DNA of 64,000 bases. It comes from a virus. Position 1 is the stretch's first letter. Every line of letters starts with the position of its first letter. The notes below the pieces were generated by a model. The model did no database searches. It worked only from the letters and a program-made list of their open reading frames with translations, and was not told where the DNA came from. The stretch is from positions 27,508 to 91,507 of IMG/VR virus record IMGVR_UViG_3300043425_001634. One strand, 5' to 3'. Made by a program: the position numbers and the translations under genes. Below are positions 42,978 through 52,000 of the stretch, one piece after another.

Positions 42978-45278
42978 ATGAAATTTCCCTCATTGACTGG
43001 AGCGCCAGTTTTTTTTCGCACTTACTCAAGAAAGCTGAATGGAACCTTGGAATTAGAAACACCAGAAGAAACGATCGCACGTTCTCTGACGGGGACGGAT
43101 AGCGAAATTCTTACAGAGGAAGAAAGGCAACTTTCTTTGGAGTACGGGTTGAAATTGTATAGCCTGCCTTCGGGTCGCCGGTTGTGGTTTGGCGGCACGG
43201 AGAATAGCAAAAAACCAGAAAATGTTCCTGGGCTATATAACTGTAATTCCCTAGACCCAAGAACTCTAGGTTTAGATGTTTTTCGCCTATGCTTTGATCA
43301 CCTCATGCTGGGATGCGGTGTAGGAGTTGTGGTAGAGCGGGAAGCGATCGCGGCACTGCCCGCAATCAATAATTTGATTGAAGTTCAAATCGCCCGTCCC
43401 ATTCCTCAGAGAAAAGAATGGGAGTCTGCAATAAAAAAAGAGAATACTTTCATTTTATCAATTTCTGGGAGTCATTATCAAATAATTATTGGTGACTCTC
43501 GAAAAGGCTGGATTGATGCGTATATGGGATTGCTGGAAATTGCTATAAAACCAAAGCAGTCTCACCCAATTACTGTTGAATTTTTCTTTAATTTTGTGCG
43601 GCCTAAAGGAACTCCGATCAAGGGGTTTGGTGGCACTGCCAACCCATCTATGTTGCCTCAGCTATTTATTAAAATTGCAAAAATCCTTAATAAAGCATTT
43701 TTGCGAAAGCTGACATCAGTAGAGGTTTGTTTGCTTTTGGATGAACCGGCATCTGTGGTTGTGAGCGGCAATGTTCGTCGATCTGCGGGTATTCGGCAGG
43801 GAAGCGCCGAGGATTCGGGATTTGGCCAAGCAAAGCTGTATTTATGGCGTGAGGATGAGAATGGTAATTGGTCGATTGATCCAGAGAGAGACGCCCTCAG
43901 AATGGCAAATCACACACGAGTATTTCATCACAAACCCATGGAAGCAGAATGTATTGAAGCCGTTCAGCAACAATATTATTCGGGAGAAGGGGCGATTCAA
44001 TATGCTCCAGAGGCGATCGCCCGTGCGAATGCTGATATCCTGACCGATAACCAACTTAAGCATAATTTTTTAAGATACCTGGACGTTTACGGAGCCGAAG
44101 GATGCCGTAATTGGCTAAAATCTCGCCACCCAGAAATGAGCGATCAGGAAATAAATCACCGATTAAATCGGTATGCGCTGAATCCCTGCGCGGAAATAAT
44201 AGGATCGAATTTTTTTTGCAATTTGTCGGAGATTCATCTGAACCGACTGGCATTAGAATCAGAGGCAGTAATAGAAGAAGCTTTTCGGGTCGGCGCTATT
44301 AATGCCTGTCGGCAATTGACCCAAAAATTCCAACACCCCCAGCTACAGTACAGTCGGGAAATCGACCCTATTGTGGGCATAAGCTTTACCGGATTATTCG
44401 ACTTTTTTGTTGTCAAGTTTGGCGCAGACTATTTGCGATGGTGGAGCAAGGATCGGTGTTCTTCTTTCATATCCAACAACCCCGATGCACCTCAGTACAA
44501 TCTGGCGGTTTTTTTTCGTGATCAAGAGCGAATTTGGCTTACCAAATTTCGGCTGTGGGCGCAAAAGTACGTCTGGGATTTTTGCGATCGCCACGGGTTA
44601 AAACGTCCCAACCGTTACACCACCGTTCAACCCAGTGGCACTAAATCTCTTTTGACTGGAGCTTCTCCCGGTTGGCACCCCCCGAAAGCCACTCGTTATA
44701 TTAGGAGGATCACCTTCCGCAAAAACGATCCGGTAGCCTTAGCCTGCATTGACTATGGCTACAACGTCATCCCCTCCCAGTCCGATAAAGATGAAAACGG
44801 TCATCTACTTGACGATCCTTACGATTTTCGTTGCAACGAATGGTTGATTGAGATTCCTGTTAAAGTTGCCTGGGCAGAATTGGCAGATGAGGTGAATTTT
44901 TGTCCCAGCAAAATCAGTGCCTTGGCTCAATTTGATTTTGCTATGGGTGTGCAAAATTATTATAGTACGCACAATACCAGTGCGACGATTGAGCTAAGAG
45001 AGACAGAAATTAAGCCATTGGGAAAAAGAATTTTTCAGGCAATTAAAAAAGATGAGGGGTATGTATCTTTTGCTCTCCTTTCCCGCTTTGATGATCATCA
45101 AGCGTTTCCCCGATTGCCGTTTGAACCAATCTCAGAAGATACATATCGCGATCGCCTGAATCGAATTACTGCTACCGAAGAATATTTTGATCAACGAGTA
45201 CAATACCATCTAAGGACACAAGAGTTTGATTATCATGGACCTGCGCCATGTGATTCTGATAAGTGTCTGATTGGATAA
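42978..45278 (+). CDS. nrdJ: adenosylcobalamin-dependent ribonucleoside-triphosphate reductase
   Basis: Class II reductase making dNTPs from NTPs with a cobalamin radical. 766 residues, the usual length of monomeric RTPR. Visible: NCNSLDP, FGGTANPS, SGNVRRSAGIR, active-site NPCAEI (about 402-407, Cys404), PSGTKSLLTGASPG (about 551-564), and the redox pair Cys758/Cys763 in CDSDKC at the C-terminus. Cyanobacteria commonly use this class. It lies in a plus-strand unit with a MazG-like gene that overlaps its end. Confidence 0.94.
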   Translation: MKFPSLTGAPVFFRTYSRKLNGTLELETPEETIARSLTGTDSEILTEEERQLSLEYGLKLYSLPSGRRLWFGGTENSKKPENVPGLYNCNSLDPRTLGLDVFRLCFDHLMLGCGVGVVVEREAIAALPAINNLIEVQIARPIPQRKEWESAIKKENTFILSISGSHYQIIIGDSRKGWIDAYMGLLEIAIKPKQSHPITVEFFFNFVRPKGTPIKGFGGTANPSMLPQLFIKIAKILNKAFLRKLTSVEVCLLLDEPASVVVSGNVRRSAGIRQGSAEDSGFGQAKLYLWREDENGNWSIDPERDALRMANHTRVFHHKPMEAECIEAVQQQYYSGEGAIQYAPEAIARANADILTDNQLKHNFLRYLDVYGAEGCRNWLKSRHPEMSDQEINHRLNRYALNPCAEIIGSNFFCNLSEIHLNRLALESEAVIEEAFRVGAINACRQLTQKFQHPQLQYSREIDPIVGISFTGLFDFFVVKFGADYLRWWSKDRCSSFISNNPDAPQYNLAVFFRDQERIWLTKFRLWAQKYVWDFCDRHGLKRPNRYTTVQPSGTKSLLTGASPGWHPPKATRYIRRITFRKNDPVALACIDYGYNVIPSQSDKDENGHLLDDPYDFRCNEWLIEIPVKVAWAELADEVNFCPSKISALAQFDFAMGVQNYYSTHNTSATIELRETEIKPLGKRIFQAIKKDEGYVSFALLSRFDDHQAFPRLPFEPISEDTYRDRLNRITATEEYFDQRVQYHLRTQEFDYHGPAPCDSDKCLIG

Positions 45279-45300
45279 ATTATTGTTTTTCTTGAGAAAT

Positions 45301-45609
45301 ATGAATTTTGACACTTATCAGTCAATGGCGATTAAGACCGCTTTTTACCCGCACGGAGTCAATTATCCTGCTCTTGGTTTGGCAGGCGAAGTTGGGGAAG
45401 TAAGTGAATTGATTAAAAAATCAATTCGAGACAACGCGCCTCTTGATATTCAAAAGCTAAAGTTAGAACTGGGAGATGTTTTGTGGTACTTAGCTATTAT
45501 TGCCTCAGAGCATGGAATTTCGTTGTCTGATATAGCCATTGCCAACATTGAAAAGCTAAGAAACAGGCAAAAAAATAACACTTTATCTGGCAGCGGAGAT
45601 TATCGATAA
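45301..45609 (+). CDS. MazG-like nucleotide pyrophosphohydrolase
   Basis: About 102 residues from the ATG at 45301 (MNFDTYQSMAIKTAFYP). Metal-binding helices AGEVGEVSELIKK and LELGDVLWYLA supply the ExxE and ExxD acidic sets. It hydrolyses (d)NTPs to monophosphates, adjusting pools during infection. Directly after nrdJ. Confidence 0.85.
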   Translation: MNFDTYQSMAIKTAFYPHGVNYPALGLAGEVGEVSELIKKSIRDNAPLDIQKLKLELGDVLWYLAIIASEHGISLSDIAIANIEKLRNRQKNNTLSGSGDYR

Positions 45610-45613
45610 AGTG

Positions 45614-45643
45614 TTGACTTTGTGCTTTTGATTGGGTTACAAT
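45614..45643 (+). promoter_or_regulatory. orphan promoter
   Basis: TTGACT (45614-45619), 18 bases, TACAAT (45638-45643), immediately after the MazG-like stop, with no gene downstream on this strand. Confidence 0.65.
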
Positions 45644-45649
45644 ATAAAG

Positions 45650-45721
45650 GTTGTTTACCGAGAAAGAAGGTGACAGCAACCGGAGAATCAACCGACTACA
45701 AAAGAGTAGTCGGTTTTTTTT
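45650..45721 (+). ncRNA. candidate small RNA of about 72 nt
   Basis: It begins about 7 bases after the orphan -10 and ends in a terminator, ACCGACTAC-AAAAGA-GTAGTCGGT plus eight T (45691-45721). The body can form GGTTG/CAACC (45649-45653 with 45677-45681) around an A/G-rich loop. No open reading frame of note. It could also be a leader of a lost gene. Confidence 0.5.
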
Positions 45722-45734
45722 GCTTAAATAAGCA

Positions 45735-46220
45735 TTAATCCTTAATAGATTCATTTATCAAGATAACAATTTGTTTCATTAAGGATGCGCTAACAATACT
45801 TATTTTGATGTTGTTCCTTAACAACTCACAAATAACACTAATAAGTGTTCCGAAATCATCTCCGCACAGCAAGTCAAAATTGTGGCAATATTTTTCAACA
45901 ATAACTGTTAAAAGCGGCGCGAACCAATAGGTCGATGAGGTTATTTCTACCTCAATGTCGCCAAATTCTTCGGATGGTGATTCATAAGTCCATTCACAGC
46001 AGTCCAAGTCAAGAGAGTTGATTTTTTGTTCAATGATTCCAGTACCAGGCGAAACAAGCCTGTCACCGGGATCGGTGACAACGGAATAGCCGACGACTAA
46101 GGTGAATTCTAGGATTCGTCTGAGAAACGAATCGTTTGTATCCCAAGTATTTATCGACAGAGCCTTTAGGACTGGAGTCCAATATTTTTGATCTTCCGGG
46201 ATGCTGACAATTATTTTCAT
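45735..46220 (-). CDS. hypothetical protein
   Basis: Start MKIIVSIPEDQKYWTPVLKAL at 46220. About 161 residues, mixed alpha/beta, Cys pair DLDCCEW. No family recognised. Confidence 0.6.
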   Translation of the reverse strand: MKIIVSIPEDQKYWTPVLKALSINTWDTNDSFLRRILEFTLVVGYSVVTDPGDRLVSPGTGIIEQKINSLDLDCCEWTYESPSEEFGDIEVEITSSTYWFAPLLTVIVEKYCHNFDLLCGDDFGTLISVICELLRNNIKISIVSASLMKQIVILINESIKD

Positions 46221-46282
46221 TTTTTTACCCACAAATCCTTGAACATTCGTAATATACTTTTTCTTGTGAAATCAGACTGGAA

Positions 46283-46654
46283 TTAGACAAACTTTTCTAC
46301 TTCAATTCGTGGGGAATTGTCCACCCTGCGGGGATTGGTTTCATCGGATTTCAGTCTTTTCACTTTCATTCCTACTTCTTCTAATCGTGTTGCAATGTGT
46401 TCAGCGACATTCTTTGTGTCATAAGCACCAGAAAACATGACCGTAAACCATACTTCTCCGGTAAGTTCAAACACTCTAAATCCAGGAATGGACTCCAATT
46501 CTTGAATTACGCTCATCCCTTCGTAACCGGGATGGTACACGAATTTTATGTCAATGGTATCACTAACATGAGTGATACCCACCGATACTGAATACTTGGG
46601 CTTTAGTAATGAAATGCTCATACAGCGGTTGAATTGCAACGACAACACCATCAT
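46283..46654 (-). CDS. hypothetical protein
   Basis: 123 residues with AGGTGA just before the ATG pair at 46654. Beta-rich: KYSVSVGITHVSDTIDIKFVY, FELTGEVWFTVMFSGAYDT. No family recognised. Confidence 0.6.
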   Translation of the reverse strand: MMVLSLQFNRCMSISLLKPKYSVSVGITHVSDTIDIKFVYHPGYEGMSVIQELESIPGFRVFELTGEVWFTVMFSGAYDTKNVAEHIATRLEEVGMKVKRLKSDETNPRRVDNSPRIEVEKFV

Positions 46655-46749
46655 AGCTCACCTAATTTTAAATGTCAACAGGTAAACGTAAGTTACTTTA
46701 AATTTACTTGTGATATACTCAAGAATGACGCTAAAGGCAAAAGACTAAA

Positions 46750-46956
46750 ATGAAAATACGATGGATGTTGCGGCACGTTATGACAGACCGCAAGATTACC
46801 AGCATAGAACTCAGTAAACAAATCAACCGGCACCCTAACTCAGTTGGTTCTATGAAAAATTCCGACAAAATGCCCCGCATTAGCGGGGAGTTGCTGGAGG
46901 ATCTGTGCCAAGCGCTAAATTGCAAAGTCACGGACTTAATTAAGGAAGAGGAATGA
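46750..46956 (+). CDS. small Cro/C1-type HTH regulator
   Basis: 68 residues: RWMLRHVMTDRKITSIELSK, QINRHPNSVGSMKNS, then LLEDLCQALNCKVTDLI. HTH_26-type repressor, paralogous to the genes at 1246, 51498 and 58519. A GTTACT/TATACT promoter with 16-base spacing precedes it. Upstream of the terminase genes on the opposite strand. Confidence 0.8.
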   Translation: MKIRWMLRHVMTDRKITSIELSKQINRHPNSVGSMKNSDKMPRISGELLEDLCQALNCKVTDLIKEEE

Positions 46957-47019
46957 TGTCTCTTCACGGAAAAAATGCAATGATTTCATCAATGCACTAT
47001 ACGGATTCATTCCGGGTTA

Positions 47020-48648
47020 TTAGCCAACCAAAAAATCAAAAGCGACTGAGCGACCTGATCGCTTCGCCCATTCTAAAAATTGAGAGGTGCTATCCACTTG
47101 GTCTGCATATTGAGATTTAGGAAACTTGGTAATCTCGTTAAGATACTCGGTCAACCAATTTTCTTCTAGCTTTGGAAGGTGTACTAAGCCAGCCTCGATC
47201 ACCGGAGACTGAGCGGCAAGCCGAACCAGTTTATCCGCTGTTGGCCGAACTGGAATTATCGGGAATTTTAGTATTTCTTTTCTGCGTAAATCTTGAATAG
47301 CTGTTGTCCCGGTGCCCTTGTCCTCAATCAAGATCGCATCGGGATTATATTTTTGCGCCAAAATTTGAATTGCCCGAAGCCCTTCCGGGTATTCCAGAAA
47401 TTTACGGAAAACATTAATCAAGTAATATTCGCCGTTAATTTCACCCCAAGTTGTGCAGACCCAAGGGCAATTAGTTAACTCATTTCCTTTAGAAGCTGTG
47501 TCCCAAGACTGAGTGATTTTTTCAAAGCTTTCTGGTAAATTTTCATAAAAATTAAACCAAGAAGTTTTGATCATTCCACCACCAGCAGGCACAGGATTTT
47601 GTTGTTGTTGTGCCGCATAACCATAGCTGCCAAGTTCTTTTTTAAGTTTTTCGATTACTTCCCTGGTATAGCGATCGCCCCATAGTAATTCACCTGACTC
47701 CTTGCGATGATCCGACCAAATAGAAGTAGAACAATGTCGTGCTGGGTCATATTCGGTCGCCAAGCAAAGGTGCTCAAATTTTTCATTTTCCAGCAAATAT
47801 CCGGCCAAGTCATTTTCGTGCAATCGCTGCATGATAATTACTTTTGCCACTGTGCTTGGGTCATTGCCTCGCGTTGACATTTCTTGGCTCCACCAATCAA
47901 TCACGGCATTTCGCATTGTGTCAGATTCGGCATCCCCCGCTTTGATTGGGTCATCTACCACGATATAGTCCCCACCCTTTCCTGTTGCAGCACCACCAAC
48001 AGAGGTCGCAACCCGGCACCCGGCATTAGTATTTTCAAAAGTTAATTTTTCATTTTGATCTGAGCAAATTCTTACTTCATACCGGGTCTGATACCAATCA
48101 CTTTGAATCAATCTGCGACATTTTATCGAAAAGAGATTCGATAAGCTTTGTGCGTAAGAACTAAACAGCCATTTTGAAGATGGATTGACTTCCCCCCACT
48201 CCCAGCATGGCCACATAACAGAAACCAAGGTACTTTTGCCGTGCCGGGGCGGAATATTAATAATTAAATTTCTAATTTCTCTTTTGCTTACCGCTTCTAA
48301 ATGGTCGCAAATTACGTCGATATGCCAATTTCCTTGATATGGAACTCCTGGCTCTACAATAGGCCAAGCTTCTTGTACAAATTTTTTCAAAGATAATTTT
48401 TTTGCCGCATTGAATTTTTCTTTAAATCGCTGCTTAAAGAAAAATTCAATCATAAATTGATCGTAGGATTCAGCCCTTTTTTGCCAACCAAACCGCCAGT
48501 AAAGATTATTCCAGTATTCAAAGTTGAACGATCGAGCAGATAATTGCCACGCCTTCAGCAGTGTACGATCTAGCCCAAGATCGCGATATTGACAAAAACA
48601 CATATATTCTACTGCTGTTTCATCCCCCAGTTTATCCCATGCCGCCAT
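47020..48648 (-). CDS. terL: terminase large subunit
   Basis: ATPase-nuclease motor that packages DNA into the prohead. About 542 residues from the ATG at 48648 with GGAG upstream. Walker A INIPPRHGKST, Walker B DYIVVDDPI, a coupling-type VIIMQRLHENDLAGYL, and the nuclease domain start TQSWDTASKGNE, with later acidic ILIEDKGTGT and DQVDSTSQFL. Three bases separate it from the small subunit stop. Confidence 0.93.
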   Translation of the reverse strand: MAAWDKLGDETAVEYMCFCQYRDLGLDRTLLKAWQLSARSFNFEYWNNLYWRFGWQKRAESYDQFMIEFFFKQRFKEKFNAAKKLSLKKFVQEAWPIVEPGVPYQGNWHIDVICDHLEAVSKREIRNLIINIPPRHGKSTLVSVMWPCWEWGEVNPSSKWLFSSYAQSLSNLFSIKCRRLIQSDWYQTRYEVRICSDQNEKLTFENTNAGCRVATSVGGAATGKGGDYIVVDDPIKAGDAESDTMRNAVIDWWSQEMSTRGNDPSTVAKVIIMQRLHENDLAGYLLENEKFEHLCLATEYDPARHCSTSIWSDHRKESGELLWGDRYTREVIEKLKKELGSYGYAAQQQQNPVPAGGGMIKTSWFNFYENLPESFEKITQSWDTASKGNELTNCPWVCTTWGEINGEYYLINVFRKFLEYPEGLRAIQILAQKYNPDAILIEDKGTGTTAIQDLRRKEILKFPIIPVRPTADKLVRLAAQSPVIEAGLVHLPKLEENWLTEYLNEITKFPKSQYADQVDSTSQFLEWAKRSGRSVAFDFLVG

Positions 48649-48649
48649 T

Positions 48650-49132
48650 TTATTCCGCTCCCTCATCCATTGAGTCTAGGGGTTGGGCAGACTTTAATTG
48701 AAGATACATTTCCTCCGCTTTCTGCCAGTATCTTTCGGCAATCGCTTCCGTGTTTTGAACGATCGCAATTTGCGGATCTTTTGTCAGCCCCAATAATCGA
48801 TTTTCGTCGGCAACCGTTCGCCGAATTAGGTCTAAAGTTTTACTGGCTTGACTCTGATTATTTTGCATTTGAATGTAATACAGTGACCACGCTTCTCTCT
48901 CGATCGCTTGAAGCTTTATTAACTGATTATTATAGGTTTCCTCAACGCTTCTATTAAGTGCATGAATAGCACTTATTTGGTCATAGCGGCGGATCAGAGT
49001 GTGAATATTTCTGTAGGTAGTTCCCAGAATTTGGGCAACTTCCAGATAACTTTTTTGCTGAACTCGAATTAATTCACCTACTAATCGGCATTCGTCGTCT
49101 AATTCTTCTTGTGGGCGAGATGGGCGGGGCAT
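48650..49132 (-). CDS. terS: probable terminase small subunit
   Basis: 160 residues. N-terminal HTH (VQQKSYLEVAQILGTTYRNIHTLI as two helices at 24-48), then a long helix region suited to ring assembly, and an acidic C-terminus (LDSMDEGAE). Immediately upstream of terL and divergent from the portal gene. The family match is by architecture and position. Confidence 0.8.
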   Translation of the reverse strand: MPRPSRPQEELDDECRLVGELIRVQQKSYLEVAQILGTTYRNIHTLIRRYDQISAIHALNRSVEETYNNQLIKLQAIEREAWSLYYIQMQNNQSQASKTLDLIRRTVADENRLLGLTKDPQIAIVQNTEAIAERYWQKAEEMYLQLKSAQPLDSMDEGAE

Positions 49133-49177
49133 ATTCTATACTAAGAGAATGAGGATCGTTATCATTCTAATTCTAAT

Positions 49178-50632
49178 ATGTATCCATCCAGATCGTCGAG
49201 TCAGCAACAAAACCAACCTAAAAATTACAAGTGGTATAATCAACCGATCGCTTCAGGTTTAAAGCAATTGTGGGATGAAATTAATCCTTTCAATGCCGCT
49301 CCAATACAAGGGAGTCAGCGACCGATTTCTGGGGTAATTTATTCCGGAGACGAGTCAATCTATGATCGGAATTTTGACCTGGAGATCCGCGAACTTCCGG
49401 TGCGTGACGCTCAGGTTGCCAGGGAGTTGATTCACTTTAAAGAAAATTGCTCATTGGCCGCAACCGCGATCGACATTATCGCAGATCGGCTGGACTCATC
49501 TAGCGATGGGGACGACATCGGATTTATTGTGTCAAAATTCTTGGGAGACGGGACGCCAATCGATTCAGAAGTTTACGCAATTCTGAGAAATTTAATTTCC
49601 GAGGTAATTGGCGGCGACGCATTGCAACGCGCCCCCCACCAAATGCTTTATTTCGGCGATGCCTTTGCCTCAATTTCAATCAATTGGTCAAAAAAACAAA
49701 TTGAGCGCCTCATGTTTTTGCCTACATGGGAAATGTTTCGGATTGAAAGCAACGATGGCATTTTGCTTGGATTTGAACAACGGACAAGTGTCGCTGATGC
49801 GGCGGGGATAGTGTTCCATCCGATCCGGTGCGTCCATTGGCGACATCAGCCCGAAAAACTTTACGGTATCTCCCTGTTTTACGAATCACGAAAAGACTGG
49901 TTGCTATTGCTGGAATTGCAACAACAACTTAGGGATGCCACAAAAACTTTAGCCCATAATCCTTTGATTCACAAATTACCTTGCGACTACGGCCAAACGG
50001 CGATCGAGGATTATCGTGCGGCATATCAAGAGAGAATCAAGCGCGGCATTATCACTGATTTTTTTGTGCAAAATGACGCAGAAATTAAACGACTTTCTAA
50101 TTTCAATCCAGACTTAGCAGGGATTTTGCAAGAAATCGACCACGTTCTTTACCAAATTGCCCGTCAATCACAAGTTCCACCTTGGTTGTTAGGGCTGCCA
50201 GCGATCGGCGCAAGAGAAATTAGCTATGCCCCAGAAAGGCATTTTGGCTTATTTCTAAATAAGCGCCGTGCCGAAATCACTAGGGGAATTAGATTTTTAT
50301 GTGACCTAGAATTAGCGCTGCATGGAATTAAGAATGCCCAATATAGAATCGTCTGGCCTCGAATTTATGTTCCCCATACCTTTGGGCAAATGAATCCAGA
50401 ATTTGATGAAATGAACACAGAGGATCAAAATGTTCTGGACTTAGACAAAAAACTTTATCGCAACCAGCAAAAAGAATTTGATGTCGCTCAAAAAACAGGT
50501 AATAAAATATTTATTGGTGAATGTGAAAGATATCAATTTACAGGCCAAGGAACTTACAACCGCAGAAGTATAATCACACCCACTGGATTACAAGAATTAA
50601 AAAACCAATACCGGAGTGAAATATATGCCTAA
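49178..50632 (+). CDS. portal protein
   Basis: 484 residues. Ring-forming head vertex protein. Portal-like features: VARELIHFKENCSLAATAID, DALQRAPHQMLYFGDAFASI, GLFLNKRRAEITRGIRFLCD, and a long C-terminal helical part. Start next to the divergent terminase small subunit gene and followed by a MuF-type gene, the usual portal neighbours. Confidence 0.85.
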   Translation: MYPSRSSSQQQNQPKNYKWYNQPIASGLKQLWDEINPFNAAPIQGSQRPISGVIYSGDESIYDRNFDLEIRELPVRDAQVARELIHFKENCSLAATAIDIIADRLDSSSDGDDIGFIVSKFLGDGTPIDSEVYAILRNLISEVIGGDALQRAPHQMLYFGDAFASISINWSKKQIERLMFLPTWEMFRIESNDGILLGFEQRTSVADAAGIVFHPIRCVHWRHQPEKLYGISLFYESRKDWLLLLELQQQLRDATKTLAHNPLIHKLPCDYGQTAIEDYRAAYQERIKRGIITDFFVQNDAEIKRLSNFNPDLAGILQEIDHVLYQIARQSQVPPWLLGLPAIGAREISYAPERHFGLFLNKRRAEITRGIRFLCDLELALHGIKNAQYRIVWPRIYVPHTFGQMNPEFDEMNTEDQNVLDLDKKLYRNQQKEFDVAQKTGNKIFIGECERYQFTGQGTYNRRSIITPTGLQELKNQYRSEIYA

Positions 50633-50777
50633 TATAGACCCTAGCATCAATACAACGCTAATTCCTTTCGAGGAATTGATCAAGGAAAGTAAATTAACAA
50701 AGGAGAAAGTCTTAGCAATTATTGAAACGCTACCACCTTCGCTGAAAGCATTTTTAACGGCAGAGAATCGGCCATGA
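50625..50777 (+). CDS. 50-residue protein between portal and MuF genes
   Basis: ATG at 50625 within the portal end; frame MPNIDPSINTTLIPFEELIK, then helical ESKLTKEKVLAIIETLPPSL; TGA overlaps the next ATG (ATGA at 50774). Coupling on both sides supports expression. Function unknown. Confidence 0.55.
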   Translation: MPNIDPSINTTLIPFEELIKESKLTKEKVLAIIETLPPSLKAFLTAENRP

Positions 50778-51421
50778 GCGAAGAATATTGTTTTAATCAA
50801 AAAACACAGCGCTATCATCACCGATCTGGTTCTTTGAAAGGAAAAATGGTTTCCGGTGCAACGGTCACTCAATCTCGTGAAAATTTTATCTCCGAAAGCA
50901 CCGATAATCTTTTAGCGCTAACTAAGCAGTTGACCACTGAAAAAAAATCCCTTAAAGAGTGGGAAGAACAAGCAAGTCAAATTTTGACTCGGCAACACGC
51001 GATTAGCTACCTATTGGGTATTGGAGGGGAGAAAAATTTAGAAGATTCAGATATTGAAGCGATCAATAATCGGGTAAAGTCCGAATTGATATATCTGCGT
51101 AGATTAAGTAGCGACTACGAAAAAGGACTTGTTTCTGATTCTCAATTAAACGCCCGAATCAAAATGTTTACGAGATCATCTCGCGGGACTTACGAAGGGG
51201 CTAAACAAACTTCTCACAAAAAAAACGGTTTTCTCTGGGAACAAAGAATTTTGACAAAAACAGAAAATTGCAATCAATGTTACGAATATTCTTTGAGGGG
51301 ATGGCAACGAATCGGTGTACTGCCCCCACCCACAGTCGCCTGTAATTGTCGATCAAATTGTGGTTGCTACAAAATTTATAGCAACCAACTATTCCCGGAA
51401 GATGCAGCGCAGCCGCCATAG
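50774..51421 (+). CDS. MuF-like head morphogenesis protein
   Basis: 215 residues. The C-terminal part has the minor head protein pattern: RILTKTENCNQCYEYSLRGW, then LPPPTVACNCRSNCGC, with paired cysteines and the P...CxCR box of MuF/SPP1 gp7-type proteins. The N-terminal 130 residues are helical. Normally a few copies sit in the head near the portal. Confidence 0.8.
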   Translation: MSEEYCFNQKTQRYHHRSGSLKGKMVSGATVTQSRENFISESTDNLLALTKQLTTEKKSLKEWEEQASQILTRQHAISYLLGIGGEKNLEDSDIEAINNRVKSELIYLRRLSSDYEKGLVSDSQLNARIKMFTRSSRGTYEGAKQTSHKKNGFLWEQRILTKTENCNQCYEYSLRGWQRIGVLPPPTVACNCRSNCGCYKIYSNQLFPEDAAQPP

Positions 51422-51455
51422 AGGGTATAATGTAAATCTCCATTTATTTGGTTTG

Positions 51456-51487
51456 CACCTGGCTAGATTTGGCCGGGTGTTTTTTTG
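51456..51487 (+). terminator. terminator of portal-MuF unit
   Basis: CACCTGGC / GCCGGGTG (one G-T pair), 8-base loop, then a T-run (51480-51486). Confidence 0.7.
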
Positions 51488-51497
51488 TGGAATCTTC

Positions 51498-51718
51498 TTA
51501 GGGTCGCCCGTAAAATTCTCCTTCCCAATCAAGCAACTCTCCAGGGTGGCATCTCAGCGAATGACAGAGACGCTCCAGTGCGTCCCCAGAAAGCTGCTTT
51601 GGCGGTTTCTGCCGCAATCGACAAACGTGCTGGAGAGAAAACCCGGTTTCTCTTGCTAGGTCTGCGTTCGTGACCCCCTTTCTGCCATTACCACTTTCAA
51701 TCTCCAAACTAAGCCCAT
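51498..51718 (-). CDS. small Cro/C1-type HTH regulator, frameshifted
   Basis: The ATG at 51718 opens MGLVWRLKVVMAERG, the exact start style of the paralogs at 1246, 46750 and 58519, but that frame dies after SRTQT. The next frame supplies the rest: VTNADLARETGFSLQHVCRL, then LERLCHSLRCHPGELLDW. The switch is at a G5 tract (51674-51678); six G would give one 72-residue protein. Possibly a silenced repressor, a slippage switch or a sequence error. Confidence 0.65.
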
Positions 51719-51770
51719 ATTGACACAAGTAGTACGGTTGACAATTACAACTTAACTGATCATGGTAATT

Positions 51771-51792
51771 AAATCAACCAATAGGTTGATTT
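51771..51792. promoter_or_regulatory. operator-like palindrome
   Basis: AAATCAACC-AATA-GGTTGATTT, perfect 9-base arms with a 4-base spacer, 53 bases upstream of the frameshifted regulator. The 4-base spacer matches the palindrome at 1192-1207, but the arms differ. Confidence 0.5.
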
Positions 51793-51824
51793 ACTAGCTT
51801 ATTTGTTTATTTTTTTGATATCTC

Positions 51825-51855
51825 TTGACAATAGCGTGTTAGTGCGCTTTTGTGG
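51825..51855 (+). promoter_or_regulatory. promoter-like sequence resembling that at 53648-53678
   Basis: TTGACAATAGCGTGTTAGTG and the following CGCTTTTG closely match, in inverted orientation, the promoter of the SWIM gene at 53618, except that its -10 is TTTTGT rather than TATTAT. Probably a former or repressed promoter sharing the same operator. No clear gene follows before the IS. Confidence 0.45.
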
Positions 51856-52000
51856 ATGAAATGACTCCTAAAAGCAGTGATTGAGTTCATTCTCAAGAAT
51901 TTGGGTGATGATGCCTCGATAAAATCCGAAGCGCTTTCGGATAAGGTTCTTTGACAAAATAACAGACTAATATGTTACTGAACACATAAGCAAAAAAACA

